Positions 43,841 through 53,300 of a stretch of DNA of 64,000 nucleotides are shown here, piece by piece. The position numbers and the translations under genes are program-made. This stretch comes from [Clostridium] celerecrescens 18A (lineage in GTDB: Bacteria > Bacillota > Clostridia > Lachnospirales > Lachnospiraceae). The notes under the pieces are model-generated. The model was not told the DNA's origin and searched no databases. It saw nothing but the letters and a program-made list of their open reading frames with translations. How positions within the stretch are numbered: position 1 is the stretch's first letter; the number at the start of each line of letters is the position of its first letter. The stretch covers positions 3,975,501 to 4,039,500 of the forward strand of contig NZ_PGET01000001.1 of assembly GCF_002797975.1 (NCBI RefSeq), written 5' to 3'.

Positions 43841-44010
43841 ATCAACAAGAATATTCATGAAATAGTAGTTATCCTGTAATTATCCTGTAACCATCATTTA
43901 TTTCAGTAAACATACGATGATAATAATCATGAATTAAAAGTACTTAATTATATGAAATTATATCATAATTTGTCAAAAAGTGTAAATAAATTAACTTTAA
44001 AATAGTAAAT

Positions 44011-44041
44011 AACCAGATCACAAATTATCTATGATCTGGTT
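44011..44041 (-). terminator. terminator of the dnd operon
   Basis: AACCAGATCA (44011-44020) and TGATCTGGTT (44032-44041) form a perfect 10-bp stem; on the minus strand ATTTACTATTTT follows. It lies about 80 bp past the dndA stop. Confidence 0.75.
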
Positions 44042-44122
44042 ATTTGATATATAAGCGGCGGAACGAACACTAGCATTATAGGACCCTCTCAATTAAATCA
44101 TCAATTACAGAATTAATTCTAC

Positions 44123-45274
44123 CTAAAGCACTAATCCTCTTGCCACTTCCAATAATCTTTTAAATCCTTCAACAACTTCATCCTTATCTGACTTCGCGCC
44201 CCAACTGATTCTTATTGCCTCGGAAATTCTTTCAATATCCAATCCCATTGCTGCCAAAACATAGCTTGGACTATAATCACTTGATGTACATGCCGAACCA
44301 TTAGATATACCACAGTACTGTTTTGAGGATAACATCAATGCTTCCGACTCGACACCTTTTATACTTATATTTAAAGTATTAGGCATACAATATTTTTGAT
44401 CGCCATTAATTACATAATCTAATCCCGTTTGTTCCAATATAGTCAAAATAGACATCTTAATTTCCTTGTAATTATTCCAACTGCTATTATATTCAGATGA
44501 TGCCAATTCACACGCCTTTCCTAATCCAGCTACTAATGCAACCGGTGTCGTACCAGGCCGTATTCCATGCTCTTGTTGGCCACCATACATTATGTTTTTA
44601 ACTGGAGGGAGCTTGTAACGCTTTTTTCGCAAAATCAATGCTCCTATTCCTTGAGGGCCACTTAATTTATGAGCACTTAAAGAAAGCATGGTATATTTTA
44701 GTTCTCTTAACTCAGGAACAAGTTTCCCACAAGTTTGTGTTGCATCAACATGAAAGAATATCCCTTTTTCGGATAGAAAATCTCCTATTTCTTTAACAGG
44801 CTGGATCACGCCGTTTTCATTATTTGCGTGCATAACTGATACCAAAAGGGTATCCTCACGTACAAGGCTAGTAATTTGATCCGCATTAAATCTTCCACTT
44901 ACATCGGGATTCACAATATCTACTTCAAATCCATCATCTTTAAGGCTCTTTATCGTTTCCAAGACAGCCTTATGTTCGATAGAGGTTGTAATTACATGCT
45001 TTTTCCCAGTTATGTCAGCATATTTTTTCAAACCAAGAATTGCAATATTATTGCTTTCCGTGGCACCACTTGTAAAAAATACTTCTCCACTATCAACACC
45101 TAATAATGTAGCAACCTGCTTTCTTGCTATTTCAACAACCTTACGAGCCCCTTCACCAAAATCATGTGTTCTGCTATCTGCATTTCCATATTCATTTTTA
45201 TAAACCTCCACCATAACCTCCAAAACTCGGTTGTCAATTGGGGCAGATGCATTATAATCCAAATATACGCTCAT
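44123..45274 (-). CDS. dndA: cysteine desulfurase DndA
   Basis: PLP enzyme (NifS/IscS type, 383 residues) that removes sulfur from cysteine and charges DndC for DNA phosphorothioation. PLP Lys203 is in SLSAHKLSGPQG, the cofactor His in SIEHKAVLE, and the persulfide Cys in ISNGSACTSSDYSP. It could also serve Fe-S assembly. Its start overlaps the dndE stop by one base (TAATG), which assigns it to this operon. Placing dndA last rather than divergent is less common than the dndA / dndBCDE arrangement. Confidence 0.93.
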   Translation of the reverse strand: MSVYLDYNASAPIDNRVLEVMVEVYKNEYGNADSRTHDFGEGARKVVEIARKQVATLLGVDSGEVFFTSGATESNNIAILGLKKYADITGKKHVITTSIEHKAVLETIKSLKDDGFEVDIVNPDVSGRFNADQITSLVREDTLLVSVMHANNENGVIQPVKEIGDFLSEKGIFFHVDATQTCGKLVPELRELKYTMLSLSAHKLSGPQGIGALILRKKRYKLPPVKNIMYGGQQEHGIRPGTTPVALVAGLGKACELASSEYNSSWNNYKEIKMSILTILEQTGLDYVINGDQKYCMPNTLNISIKGVESEALMLSSKQYCGISNGSACTSSDYSPSYVLAAMGLDIERISEAIRISWGAKSDKDEVVEGFKRLLEVARGLVL

Positions 45275-45657
45275 TATTTTCCCTCTAAGACCAAATTCAT
45301 CAAATCATCTAAGTTTTTTATAAAGTTTGTTCCTGACAAATAGGCGATTCCTCGCTCAATATGTAACTTAAAATACTTCGCCAAAGTATATTCATCTGTA
45401 GGAAGACCCATCTTTTTACACCATGCGATCATCAATGCGTCATATATTTCGCTGTACTCTCCTCCAAATGTATACCAAGATATTTCCACATTACTATCTC
45501 CATTAATAGAGATATCTGTTGGCCTTGTATTTTCAGATAGCGAATAACATAGTGCCCATCTGCAAAGTACATTCCAGTTCTGGATACCGCACTTTCCTTT
45601 TAATCTGCTTAACCGATCCTTAGATGCACTGGATAGCTTAATTTGTTTTACAATCAC
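45274..45657 (-). CDS. dndE: DNA sulfur modification protein DndE
   Basis: 127 residues, a small basic N-terminal protein (VKQIKLSSASKDRLSRLKG), the pattern of DndE, which binds nicked DNA and completes the DndCDE modification complex. CRWALCYSLSEN and ISWYTFGGEYSEIYDAL are family-like. The start is a GTG ten bases after GGAGG whose last bases overlap the dndD stop (GTGA); a GTG at 45675 further up lies before that ribosome binding site and is not used. Confidence 0.92.
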   Translation of the reverse strand: MIVKQIKLSSASKDRLSRLKGKCGIQNWNVLCRWALCYSLSENTRPTDISINGDSNVEISWYTFGGEYSEIYDALMIAWCKKMGLPTDEYTLAKYFKLHIERGIAYLSGTNFIKNLDDLMNLVLEGK

Positions 45658-47600
45658 TTTACAACACCTCCCCACGAAAAATACCCTGATTCTATAGTGG
45701 TCTTTTTATCCTTATCACTATATTTTAGGGTATATTCATCTCCTACGCTTTCCCTAATCAACTCGTAATATGTTTCATCAATCTCTGAATCCGTAGAAAG
45801 AATAATTGTCTGATCACTTGCATTGGGAAAATATATCTTAACCAGTGCCTGCCTATGTGATGAATCCAATCTAGAAAGAGGTGTGTCTATGATTACCGGC
45901 AATCTTTTCTTAGAGCAAATTGCCAATGCCCACAGTAATGAAATGACCATTAGTTGCTTTTCTCCTGCTGATAATCGCTTTTTTGCAACTTCTTCACCGC
46001 TGTCGCTCAAATATCGTAAGTCTAATGTTTCAGAATCCATTACTATTTTTTCTACCATGTTCTTCTTATTAGCCAATTTTTTATAGCAATCTGTCATTGT
46101 TTTGGCTAATAAGTCTGTCTTTCTTTCCTGTAGCCGGATTCTATACAAAGAAATAATTTCTATTGCCATATGCGCATATTTCAACGTTCTTTCATCAGCA
46201 TCTACTGTTTCCAAAGAAGTTAAAACACTCTCAGCCATTTTATTAAACTTTGACTCGGCCGCCATGGAAACTCCATGCAATGTTTTTCTATTACTATTTA
46301 GGCTTTCCAATTCTACTCCTTTTTCAATAATCTCTTTTTCGAGAGACTTAATTCTTTTAAACAAGCCACTCAATGCCTTTTCATCAATATCCACTGATAA
46401 ATAATTATCAATTTCTTTTATTCTGCTCTGATATCGATCTTTTTCAGCCAATAATTTTTTTGCTTTTTTTGCACTATTCTCAAGTCGGCCATTATTTAAT
46501 GAAATAACTTGATATAAGGTTGAATCGGAAAGCTTGTACAGATCTTCCTGATTCTCTATAAGCATTTTTTCTTTAATAAAATCAACGAATGTTCTAGTAT
46601 TAGTAGTCTTATCGGAAAAAACATCATAGAGATTTTGAATTTTTTCCAACGCCATATGGTTAACTTTCTGTTCATGAGCAACTTCACCCTGTTTCTGAAT
46701 ATCATTTAACAAGGGTGTTACCATTAAAAGAGGCAATTCACCTCCTGCCATATCTATTAATAATTCCTGGCTGCTTATGAGAGAAGACATATTTTCATGA
46801 CGCTGGCTCATCAAGTCATGCTTTTGTTCGATAACATCTCCGCCCTTTACAGAATATTCCGTATTTTTATTTTCTAATTCAGCCTGTAAAGCAATCAATT
46901 GCTGACTAATTTCCGCAATCTCCCTATCCGTTTTCTCTAAATCTTTAATCGCATCGTTCTTCTCTTGACGTAATTCTTCCAACTTTTGAAGATCCTGATT
47001 AACAGTACTTCTTCTTCCGATCTTACTTATAATCTTTCCTATATCACCCTCTAATACATCTAAAACGGAGATTCCAAGCATAGCCTTAATAGATTCTTTC
47101 ATCTGCTCACTTGTATCCTCTACTGCAAGTTCCGCAATTTTCTCTCCATCAAAAAAGAAGAAGTTTGACAAAGCACTAGGTAATATATTTTCAACAAACA
47201 TAGGCCAATTCTCTGTCAAAAAGGCATTCTCTTCTCCATTCCTTTTAACCCATATTCGTTCTCTAACTCTCTGTCCTTTACCCTCCCACTCACGATGCAC
47301 GAAATAGACTTCACTTTCAGTTCTATCCATTGTAAATTCAATTTCTACATATGATTCGAGCGTATTATCGGACTTGTTTACATATGATTTTAAATATTGT
47401 CCATATGTCTGAAATTTACTTTCTCTATATGCAAATGAATTCGATCCATACAGGGCTAGTAACACTGCCTCAAGAATAGTCGTCTTTCCACGGCCATTCA
47501 TGCCACCAATCAGCACAACAGGCTTATTTCCATGAAATTTCAATATATTTGTGGACGCATACACTCCAAAGTTATGCATCACTAATTTTTTAATTATCAT
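45654..47600 (-). CDS. dndD: DNA sulfur modification protein DndD (SMC-like ATPase)
   Basis: 648 residues, SMC/RecN-like. Walker A GGMNGRGKTT (32-41), the FFFFDGEKIAELA stretch of DndD (about 150-162), a long central coiled coil (about 200-470), the ABC signature RLSAGEKQLMVISLLW and Walker B LPVIIDTPLSRLD near the end. It supplies ATPase activity for phosphorothioate insertion. The start overlaps dndC by four bases (ATGA). Confidence 0.96.
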   Translation of the reverse strand: MIIKKLVMHNFGVYASTNILKFHGNKPVVLIGGMNGRGKTTILEAVLLALYGSNSFAYRESKFQTYGQYLKSYVNKSDNTLESYVEIEFTMDRTESEVYFVHREWEGKGQRVRERIWVKRNGEENAFLTENWPMFVENILPSALSNFFFFDGEKIAELAVEDTSEQMKESIKAMLGISVLDVLEGDIGKIISKIGRRSTVNQDLQKLEELRQEKNDAIKDLEKTDREIAEISQQLIALQAELENKNTEYSVKGGDVIEQKHDLMSQRHENMSSLISSQELLIDMAGGELPLLMVTPLLNDIQKQGEVAHEQKVNHMALEKIQNLYDVFSDKTTNTRTFVDFIKEKMLIENQEDLYKLSDSTLYQVISLNNGRLENSAKKAKKLLAEKDRYQSRIKEIDNYLSVDIDEKALSGLFKRIKSLEKEIIEKGVELESLNSNRKTLHGVSMAAESKFNKMAESVLTSLETVDADERTLKYAHMAIEIISLYRIRLQERKTDLLAKTMTDCYKKLANKKNMVEKIVMDSETLDLRYLSDSGEEVAKKRLSAGEKQLMVISLLWALAICSKKRLPVIIDTPLSRLDSSHRQALVKIYFPNASDQTIILSTDSEIDETYYELIRESVGDEYTLKYSDKDKKTTIESGYFSWGGVVK

Positions 47601-49147
47601 TCACTACAATCCTCGTCTTCATCATCCTCTTCAGGTTCATCATATGAACTATCCAAGACCTTCTCATTATATTTTCCACCTAACTCTTTCTTTCTTATTA
47701 CTTGATTTAAGTAAAATTCAGTCGCATCTTTTTCATTCTTATAATAAGTTCTCTGAATAATGTTTTCTAAAGAATCTGTAATGCCTTTTCGTTGGTTTAA
47801 ACTGTTTGATCGATTTTCAATATCAATCAAACTGTATGCCATCTCAAATGCAAGTTCTTCATCCGGGTATAATTCTGAAACAACATTCTTCAATATATCC
47901 CATTCCTCACTCTTGAACGCATCTGAAGCGATCCATTCAGGATCATCAAACTTTTTTCCTAGCACTGCTTCATAAATACGAGGTAGGGAATCATCAAACT
48001 CATGCTTATCAAATACCCATATTCTTCGTATATTTCTCAATTCCGGTAATGTGATTAACTCTAAGTTTTCAAACTCTTTCGGACCATTCTCGTTAATATC
48101 TTTTTGTATTTCCAAAAGATCTCTCAACCACTCTTCACGTACTTCTTTTAAATAAGGGCCATGATGTAACTGCTTATAGCTTCCCTGCAAATATCCTGCC
48201 ATCTTACGGAAGCCTCTCTTTTCTCTATCACTTTCCTCATCTCCAAACTTATTTCTAAACTCTAGAAGCGGTGTCATCCATGCCTTTTCATCATCATTTG
48301 CAATCATCGCCTCCATAGATTTGTCTTTTTCAACCATTGTACAAACCCAACAGCCAAAACGACTCTTCCCACAACTCGGGAGCCCTTTTTCTACCATCAT
48401 GGGACATTCTCCATCCGCTGTAGCACCTTTATAAAGTGTAAGCAATTCTTTATTCGAATAGCCCCATGGATTCTTATATTGCATTAAAAACACCCAAACA
48501 TCATTGTCGTTCCAGTCCTCCAAAGGAGAAAACACCAGTTCATTTACCATAGACTGGTTTGGGCTTAGCAACTCTCTAACTCTTTTCTTTTCATAATAAG
48601 CCATAGTTTGGGCACGCCTTGCGCTTTCCGCTTTACGCGTGCCAATCACCATAATAACCTCTCCATGCTCTGCTATTTTCTCCTTTACAAATGAATTAAC
48701 AGGCTGGATTTTTAATCTGTCAGTACACCAACGAAGCTTTTTCCTAGGAAATGGATATCCTTTTCCAATTAAATTTACCCAAAATGTATTATTATAAGCT
48801 GGTGTCAATGAATGCGTCAAAAATGGAAGTCCCTGCTCTACAGCTGCCTTGTCCATTAGATTCAAAGAATTTTGAACCCATTTTGAAATTACTGGTGACT
48901 CAACTAATGTATCTGTATTTATGATATGGACCGGCTTCTTTAACTGTTCTTTAGGTAAAGTACTAAGTGAAAGCCATACCAACTGTAATGTTGCAGTGCT
49001 ATCTTTTCCTCCAGAATATCCAATTACCCATGGAATATCATCAACCAAATATAAATTTCTTACTGTTTCCATCAATCCAACTATTATTTCTTTAGTAATC
49101 GTTACATCCCGCTTGTTAACTTCGCAGGTCGCACACTTTTCTGCCAT
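47597..49147 (-). CDS. dndC: DNA phosphorothioation protein DndC (PAPS-reductase-like)
   Basis: 516 residues. The PP-loop SGGKDS (45-50) adenylylates the DNA backbone target; clustered cysteines (CATC near the N-terminus, CGKSRFGCWVC about 255-265) fit the reported 4Fe-4S cluster. With DndD, E and A it swaps a non-bridging oxygen for sulfur. The start at 49147 is chosen because GGAGAGA (overlapping the dndB stop) is eight bases upstream; an ATG at 49228 would overlap dndB by 68 bp. Confidence 0.96.
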   Translation of the reverse strand: MAEKCATCEVNKRDVTITKEIIVGLMETVRNLYLVDDIPWVIGYSGGKDSTATLQLVWLSLSTLPKEQLKKPVHIINTDTLVESPVISKWVQNSLNLMDKAAVEQGLPFLTHSLTPAYNNTFWVNLIGKGYPFPRKKLRWCTDRLKIQPVNSFVKEKIAEHGEVIMVIGTRKAESARRAQTMAYYEKKRVRELLSPNQSMVNELVFSPLEDWNDNDVWVFLMQYKNPWGYSNKELLTLYKGATADGECPMMVEKGLPSCGKSRFGCWVCTMVEKDKSMEAMIANDDEKAWMTPLLEFRNKFGDEESDREKRGFRKMAGYLQGSYKQLHHGPYLKEVREEWLRDLLEIQKDINENGPKEFENLELITLPELRNIRRIWVFDKHEFDDSLPRIYEAVLGKKFDDPEWIASDAFKSEEWDILKNVVSELYPDEELAFEMAYSLIDIENRSNSLNQRKGITDSLENIIQRTYYKNEKDATEFYLNQVIRKKELGGKYNEKVLDSSYDEPEEDDEDEDCSE

Positions 49148-49160
49148 CTTCCCATCTCTC

Positions 49161-50234
49161 CTAGATATTAATAGACCCAAGGAATTGATTTTCCCTATGC
49201 TCTTCATCCTTTGAAAATTCAAGTCCAATTTCTCTTTTGATTCGATTTGCTGTAAGCATTATTGCTTTATTGCTTGTTATGATTTTTCCATCAGCCCTAA
49301 TTACTCGTAATTTCCACTGTACTGCACTTCTTTTCCAATCAATGCTCTGAAGCTTCAAAAGAACATCTTCCATTTGACTTTGAGGATTATTATAAAAATA
49401 ATTACCAATGATCCCAAATGCCTGTATCACAACACCTTGAGTAACAATATAGTTTTCTCGCAGATCCACTTTAGAAATTTCATGGTTCATTAACTCATTC
49501 CACTGAATAATATTTTGAACAATGTTTGTCCAAAATTTACACAAAAATCTTTCAGCTGCATCCGATACTTCAGTACAGCCAACAATTCTTTTATTTGCTG
49601 TATAGAAAGTATTTAATGTAAACAAGTTAGATGAAAACTTCCCTAATATATCCCTTTCCTTATCCGTATAATCATTTAGAAATTTTACCCGTGAGACGAC
49701 ATTCCTATTAATAACAGCTAGTGCATCTCTTGAATCATATAATTCTGCAATAGAATTAGATGTCTTGACGGCATGCTTGTTTAAATCAGTAAATAGCTGT
49801 TGACTTCTAGTTAAGCCTAAATCCTCATAAAGTACGACTGAAATAGTTTCTGTACCAAGTGAAGCGTCTTCATTTAAAGCATCTAAAATGGCTGCTTTTC
49901 TATGTTGTCCATCGTTAATCAAAAGGCGAGCATCCATAGCAACCTCTAAAATACCCGTTCCCAGCCCATCACTGCTTTCATGAAATTCAAATTCTCCATC
50001 TATTGAAGCTGCTAATGCTGAAAATGCATAAGAATCCCTATTTTCAGTTATATACCTACTAATAACCGGAATTCTGGACTCATTCATTTTTCTTTGGGCC
50101 CTATATTCCGGAAGAACATATTCTTCTGTATTAGGGAAAAGTTTTGATAACATTTTTAAAGGCACCATGGCTATATAATACTCTCTTCGCGCTTGTTTAC
50201 CTCTTACCACTGGAAATTTGTACGTATAATCCAT
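49161..50234 (-). CDS. dndB: DNA sulfur modification protein DndB (DGQHR domain)
   Basis: 357 residues with the family motif DGQHR at 108-112 (LLINDGQHRKAA). DndB is not needed for modification itself; it limits modification and homologues are reported as transcriptional regulators of the cluster. Fittingly, the gene is preceded by a 35-bp palindrome overlapping a promoter-like sequence. TTTTGGAGG precedes the ATG. It is the first gene of the modification half. Confidence 0.94.
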   Translation of the reverse strand: MDYTYKFPVVRGKQARREYYIAMVPLKMLSKLFPNTEEYVLPEYRAQRKMNESRIPVISRYITENRDSYAFSALAASIDGEFEFHESSDGLGTGILEVAMDARLLINDGQHRKAAILDALNEDASLGTETISVVLYEDLGLTRSQQLFTDLNKHAVKTSNSIAELYDSRDALAVINRNVVSRVKFLNDYTDKERDILGKFSSNLFTLNTFYTANKRIVGCTEVSDAAERFLCKFWTNIVQNIIQWNELMNHEISKVDLRENYIVTQGVVIQAFGIIGNYFYNNPQSQMEDVLLKLQSIDWKRSAVQWKLRVIRADGKIITSNKAIMLTANRIKREIGLEFSKDEEHRENQFLGSINI

Positions 50235-50252
50235 AATTCCTCCAAAATAAAT

Positions 50253-50287
50253 AAGCTATACTTAAGTAGACTACTTAAGTATAGCTT
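50253..50287. promoter_or_regulatory. 35-bp perfect palindrome upstream of dndB
   Basis: Arms AAGCTATACTTAAGTAG and CTACTTAAGTATAGCTT (17 bp each) flank a single central base. The left-going arm contains the -10 box of the dndB promoter. An operator is the best reading; as RNA it could also form a hairpin followed by ATTTATTTT, so a terminator for the dpt message is the alternative. Confidence 0.75.
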
Positions 50288-50306
50288 CATCATTGTTTTT
50301 AGTCAA
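50278..50306 (-). promoter_or_regulatory. sigma-A-like promoter of dndB
   Basis: TTGACT (50301-50306), 17-bp spacer, TATACT (50278-50283) on the minus strand, just past the dptH stop and 44 bp before dndB. The -10 lies in the palindrome. Confidence 0.7.
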
Positions 50307-50315
50307 TTAAAACCC

Positions 50316-53300
50316 TTATCTTTCTTCCAATATTTCCTTTGCATACTTCCAGAAAGCGTTATCTTTCATATAGATTGGATCTTGAACATTTCCTATTTTA
50401 ACAATGCTTTCATGTTTCTTTAAATTTTTGATATCACTACAAATGCGTGACTCATCTGAGCTTCCTGGTTGTGTGTTGAATACAAACCTAACATCTGCAT
50501 TGGCTAGGTCTGCTACATTATGAATTACCCACGAAAGTATATACTTTGAATAGTCCTCTTCCTTTGTCACAAAATGTTTTAGGAACTGCGTTGAAAGTAT
50601 AGTTCCCACTCCAAATTCTCGGCCTTCCTTTAAAATCTTTCTCAGTGATGGGTAACATTCACGAAGAAAGTTATCTGCCTCATCTACCAATATGAGTTTA
50701 TTCATTTGGCGATAACTGCCTTCTAACTTGCTGTGCCCCGCCGCCTGCATCTGCGAATAGAACAGATCCAGTGTCAATGCAACAACAAGGTTTTGAATAT
50801 CCGCATCATATCCCGACATATCGATAACTACTACGCCATGAAGAAGATCAAATAAAGATTTTGTATTTGATGCTACAGGTTCAAAAATTTCAAACATTGA
50901 GATTTTACTCAATATCGCATCAAGCACATCTCCCTTCTTTATATCTTCATCTAAATCATAAATTTGGTATATATTGGCAAATGTGGGTGGCTCATTAGCC
51001 CATGTAGAAGAATCTGCTTTTTTAATTCCGCATCTTGAATATGCCTCATCAATACAATTCAATAAAATATTCTTCTGCTTTGGACCTAATGAAGAATTTA
51101 CTTTTGCCAAAGTATCAACAAAGGTATTTGCCGTATGTACTGGCAAAAGTGGCTTTGGTGTTTCAGACCATGCCAAAGCCAATGAATTAAATGGTAAATG
51201 ATATGGTCTATATACCTTTGCATCAGTCAGTTTTACAAAATCCGTTTTTGTTTCGTTATAGTCTCCTTTATAATCAAAAATAAGGATTCCTACATCATCT
51301 GATGCAATATTTGCTGTACGTTTCTGATAAATCTGTGCAATTAATGACTGTGTAAACTGAGTTTTACCAGTTCCCATTGTACCTATAATACCAGTATTCG
51401 TATGAAAAAGAACATCTGTATTATTTGGTTCCCAAATAACATCCATACCATTTTGCTGGTTCACGCCAAATTTCACTCGGATTCCCGGAGAAGATACTTC
51501 TAACTTATTCATTTCCGAAAGCGTATTTTGAGGCTCATCAAATGGCTCATCATCGGGATTTCTCTCTTCTTGCTGTCCAGAACATTCACATATCTCTTTA
51601 TCTTGTGTATTCTTATCCTGCTCAAATTCTGTAACATTTAACTTGGAAAAATCTCCTGTCAAACCTGAAATATCTTTCTCATTAAACAGCATGAATTCAT
51701 TATCTTGTCTTAAAGCTATATTATCAGATATCTCATCTATAGTTTTTAGAATCAATTCAAATTCGTCATATTCGAGCATTTCAATAAAGTTAATAGCATC
51801 TTCCTTAAATGATGTCCGGCGTTCAATATGTGCCTTTCTAAAAGAGAGAACAGCACCCTTTCCCAAAACCTCTCGAATATCATCAGATATTTCATACTCC
51901 TCATTTAATATCGCTTCTCTAAACTGATCAATTACAATATCCCATTTTTGTGAGTCATCTACATGATATACCTTCATTTTTTTGCAACTCGTAACCAAAA
52001 GTTGCATCAAAAAGTTTCTATTTACTTTGTATAAAATTGTTCCTACCAATTCATCATTAGGTGCGAATGCTTGCTTCAAACCATTAGCAGTAGACGCAGA
52101 CTGTTCAAATGCCTTTTTAATTACTACATTATCATTTATTCCCGTCTTTACCTCAGTTGGATACAAGTATATTTTTAATTTATCCGCATTGTAATTCAAT
52201 CCAATGAATAATAAATCGTCACTCGTCGGTCCTTTTTCGAATCCAAGATTTTTGGCTGACAAAATACTTTCGTCCCGTGACAAACCTGCTCCTCCAGACA
52301 CTCGTAACATTTCTTCCAAAGAGATAGGAACCCACAGAATATCTGGATGACGCAAGAATGCCAACATAAATTTGATTGCAGCAACAATACTAATTTTTTC
52401 TCTAGAAAAAGTTGAATCCTTATTTGCTCCTACCATCTTTTTAGACGACACAAGTCGTAGCAGCCAATCTCCGTTGATTGCATTAAAAAGATTTATAATA
52501 TTGGAAATATCCCGAAGTTCTGCATCTATACCTTTATCTTTCAAATATTCTTGAATTACTTTTGAATATTGCTTTGACTTTTGAGTTACTGTTATCGCAT
52601 CATATCCACTACTAGAAGTATACTGATCACTATAATGAATTATCAACAAATCACTATTTGCTTCTTTTTCACTGAAAAAATCCAAGTCTACTTTAGGATT
52701 CACAAATACAACCCAGTTTGAAGCGTCATATATTCCATTCATCTTATCTTCCGCTTTAGAATCTATCTGTGTAGATATACTACTCCCTGAATAATATGGA
52801 TTTCCTGTCGTTCCTACTTGTACTAGTGCATTATATTGTTCCGTTAATTCAATTAGCTTTGTACGTTTCGCATATTTTGTTCCAAATCCTGTTCTGTATT
52901 TCTGCCCATACTTACTAGAAGGTACCCCTGATAAAATTCCTCCAATTGATGCACCCGTCTCAATTTGATTCATAGTTGCAATCTCAGATGTCACCTCAGA
53001 TTCCATTTCATAAAATGATATATGTGCATAGGCATAATTTTTCCCTGTGTCTTTATAAAAATAACATGCAACATTCTTTGACATTATGCCTTCAAGATTG
53101 TTCATTGTAATACCACTTACAACCGAAAGCTTCATATCAGCTAAATACTTTTTGAGCAGCCCATAATCTCTCAAATTTGAAAAAACATTTCCTTTTTTAT
53201 CATCTGTATAAACATGAATCTCAAACCTCATTAGCTGATCTACGTCTGGCTGACGATTAACCGAATGAATAAAATACTGAGCAATTCCTATAAAGACATC

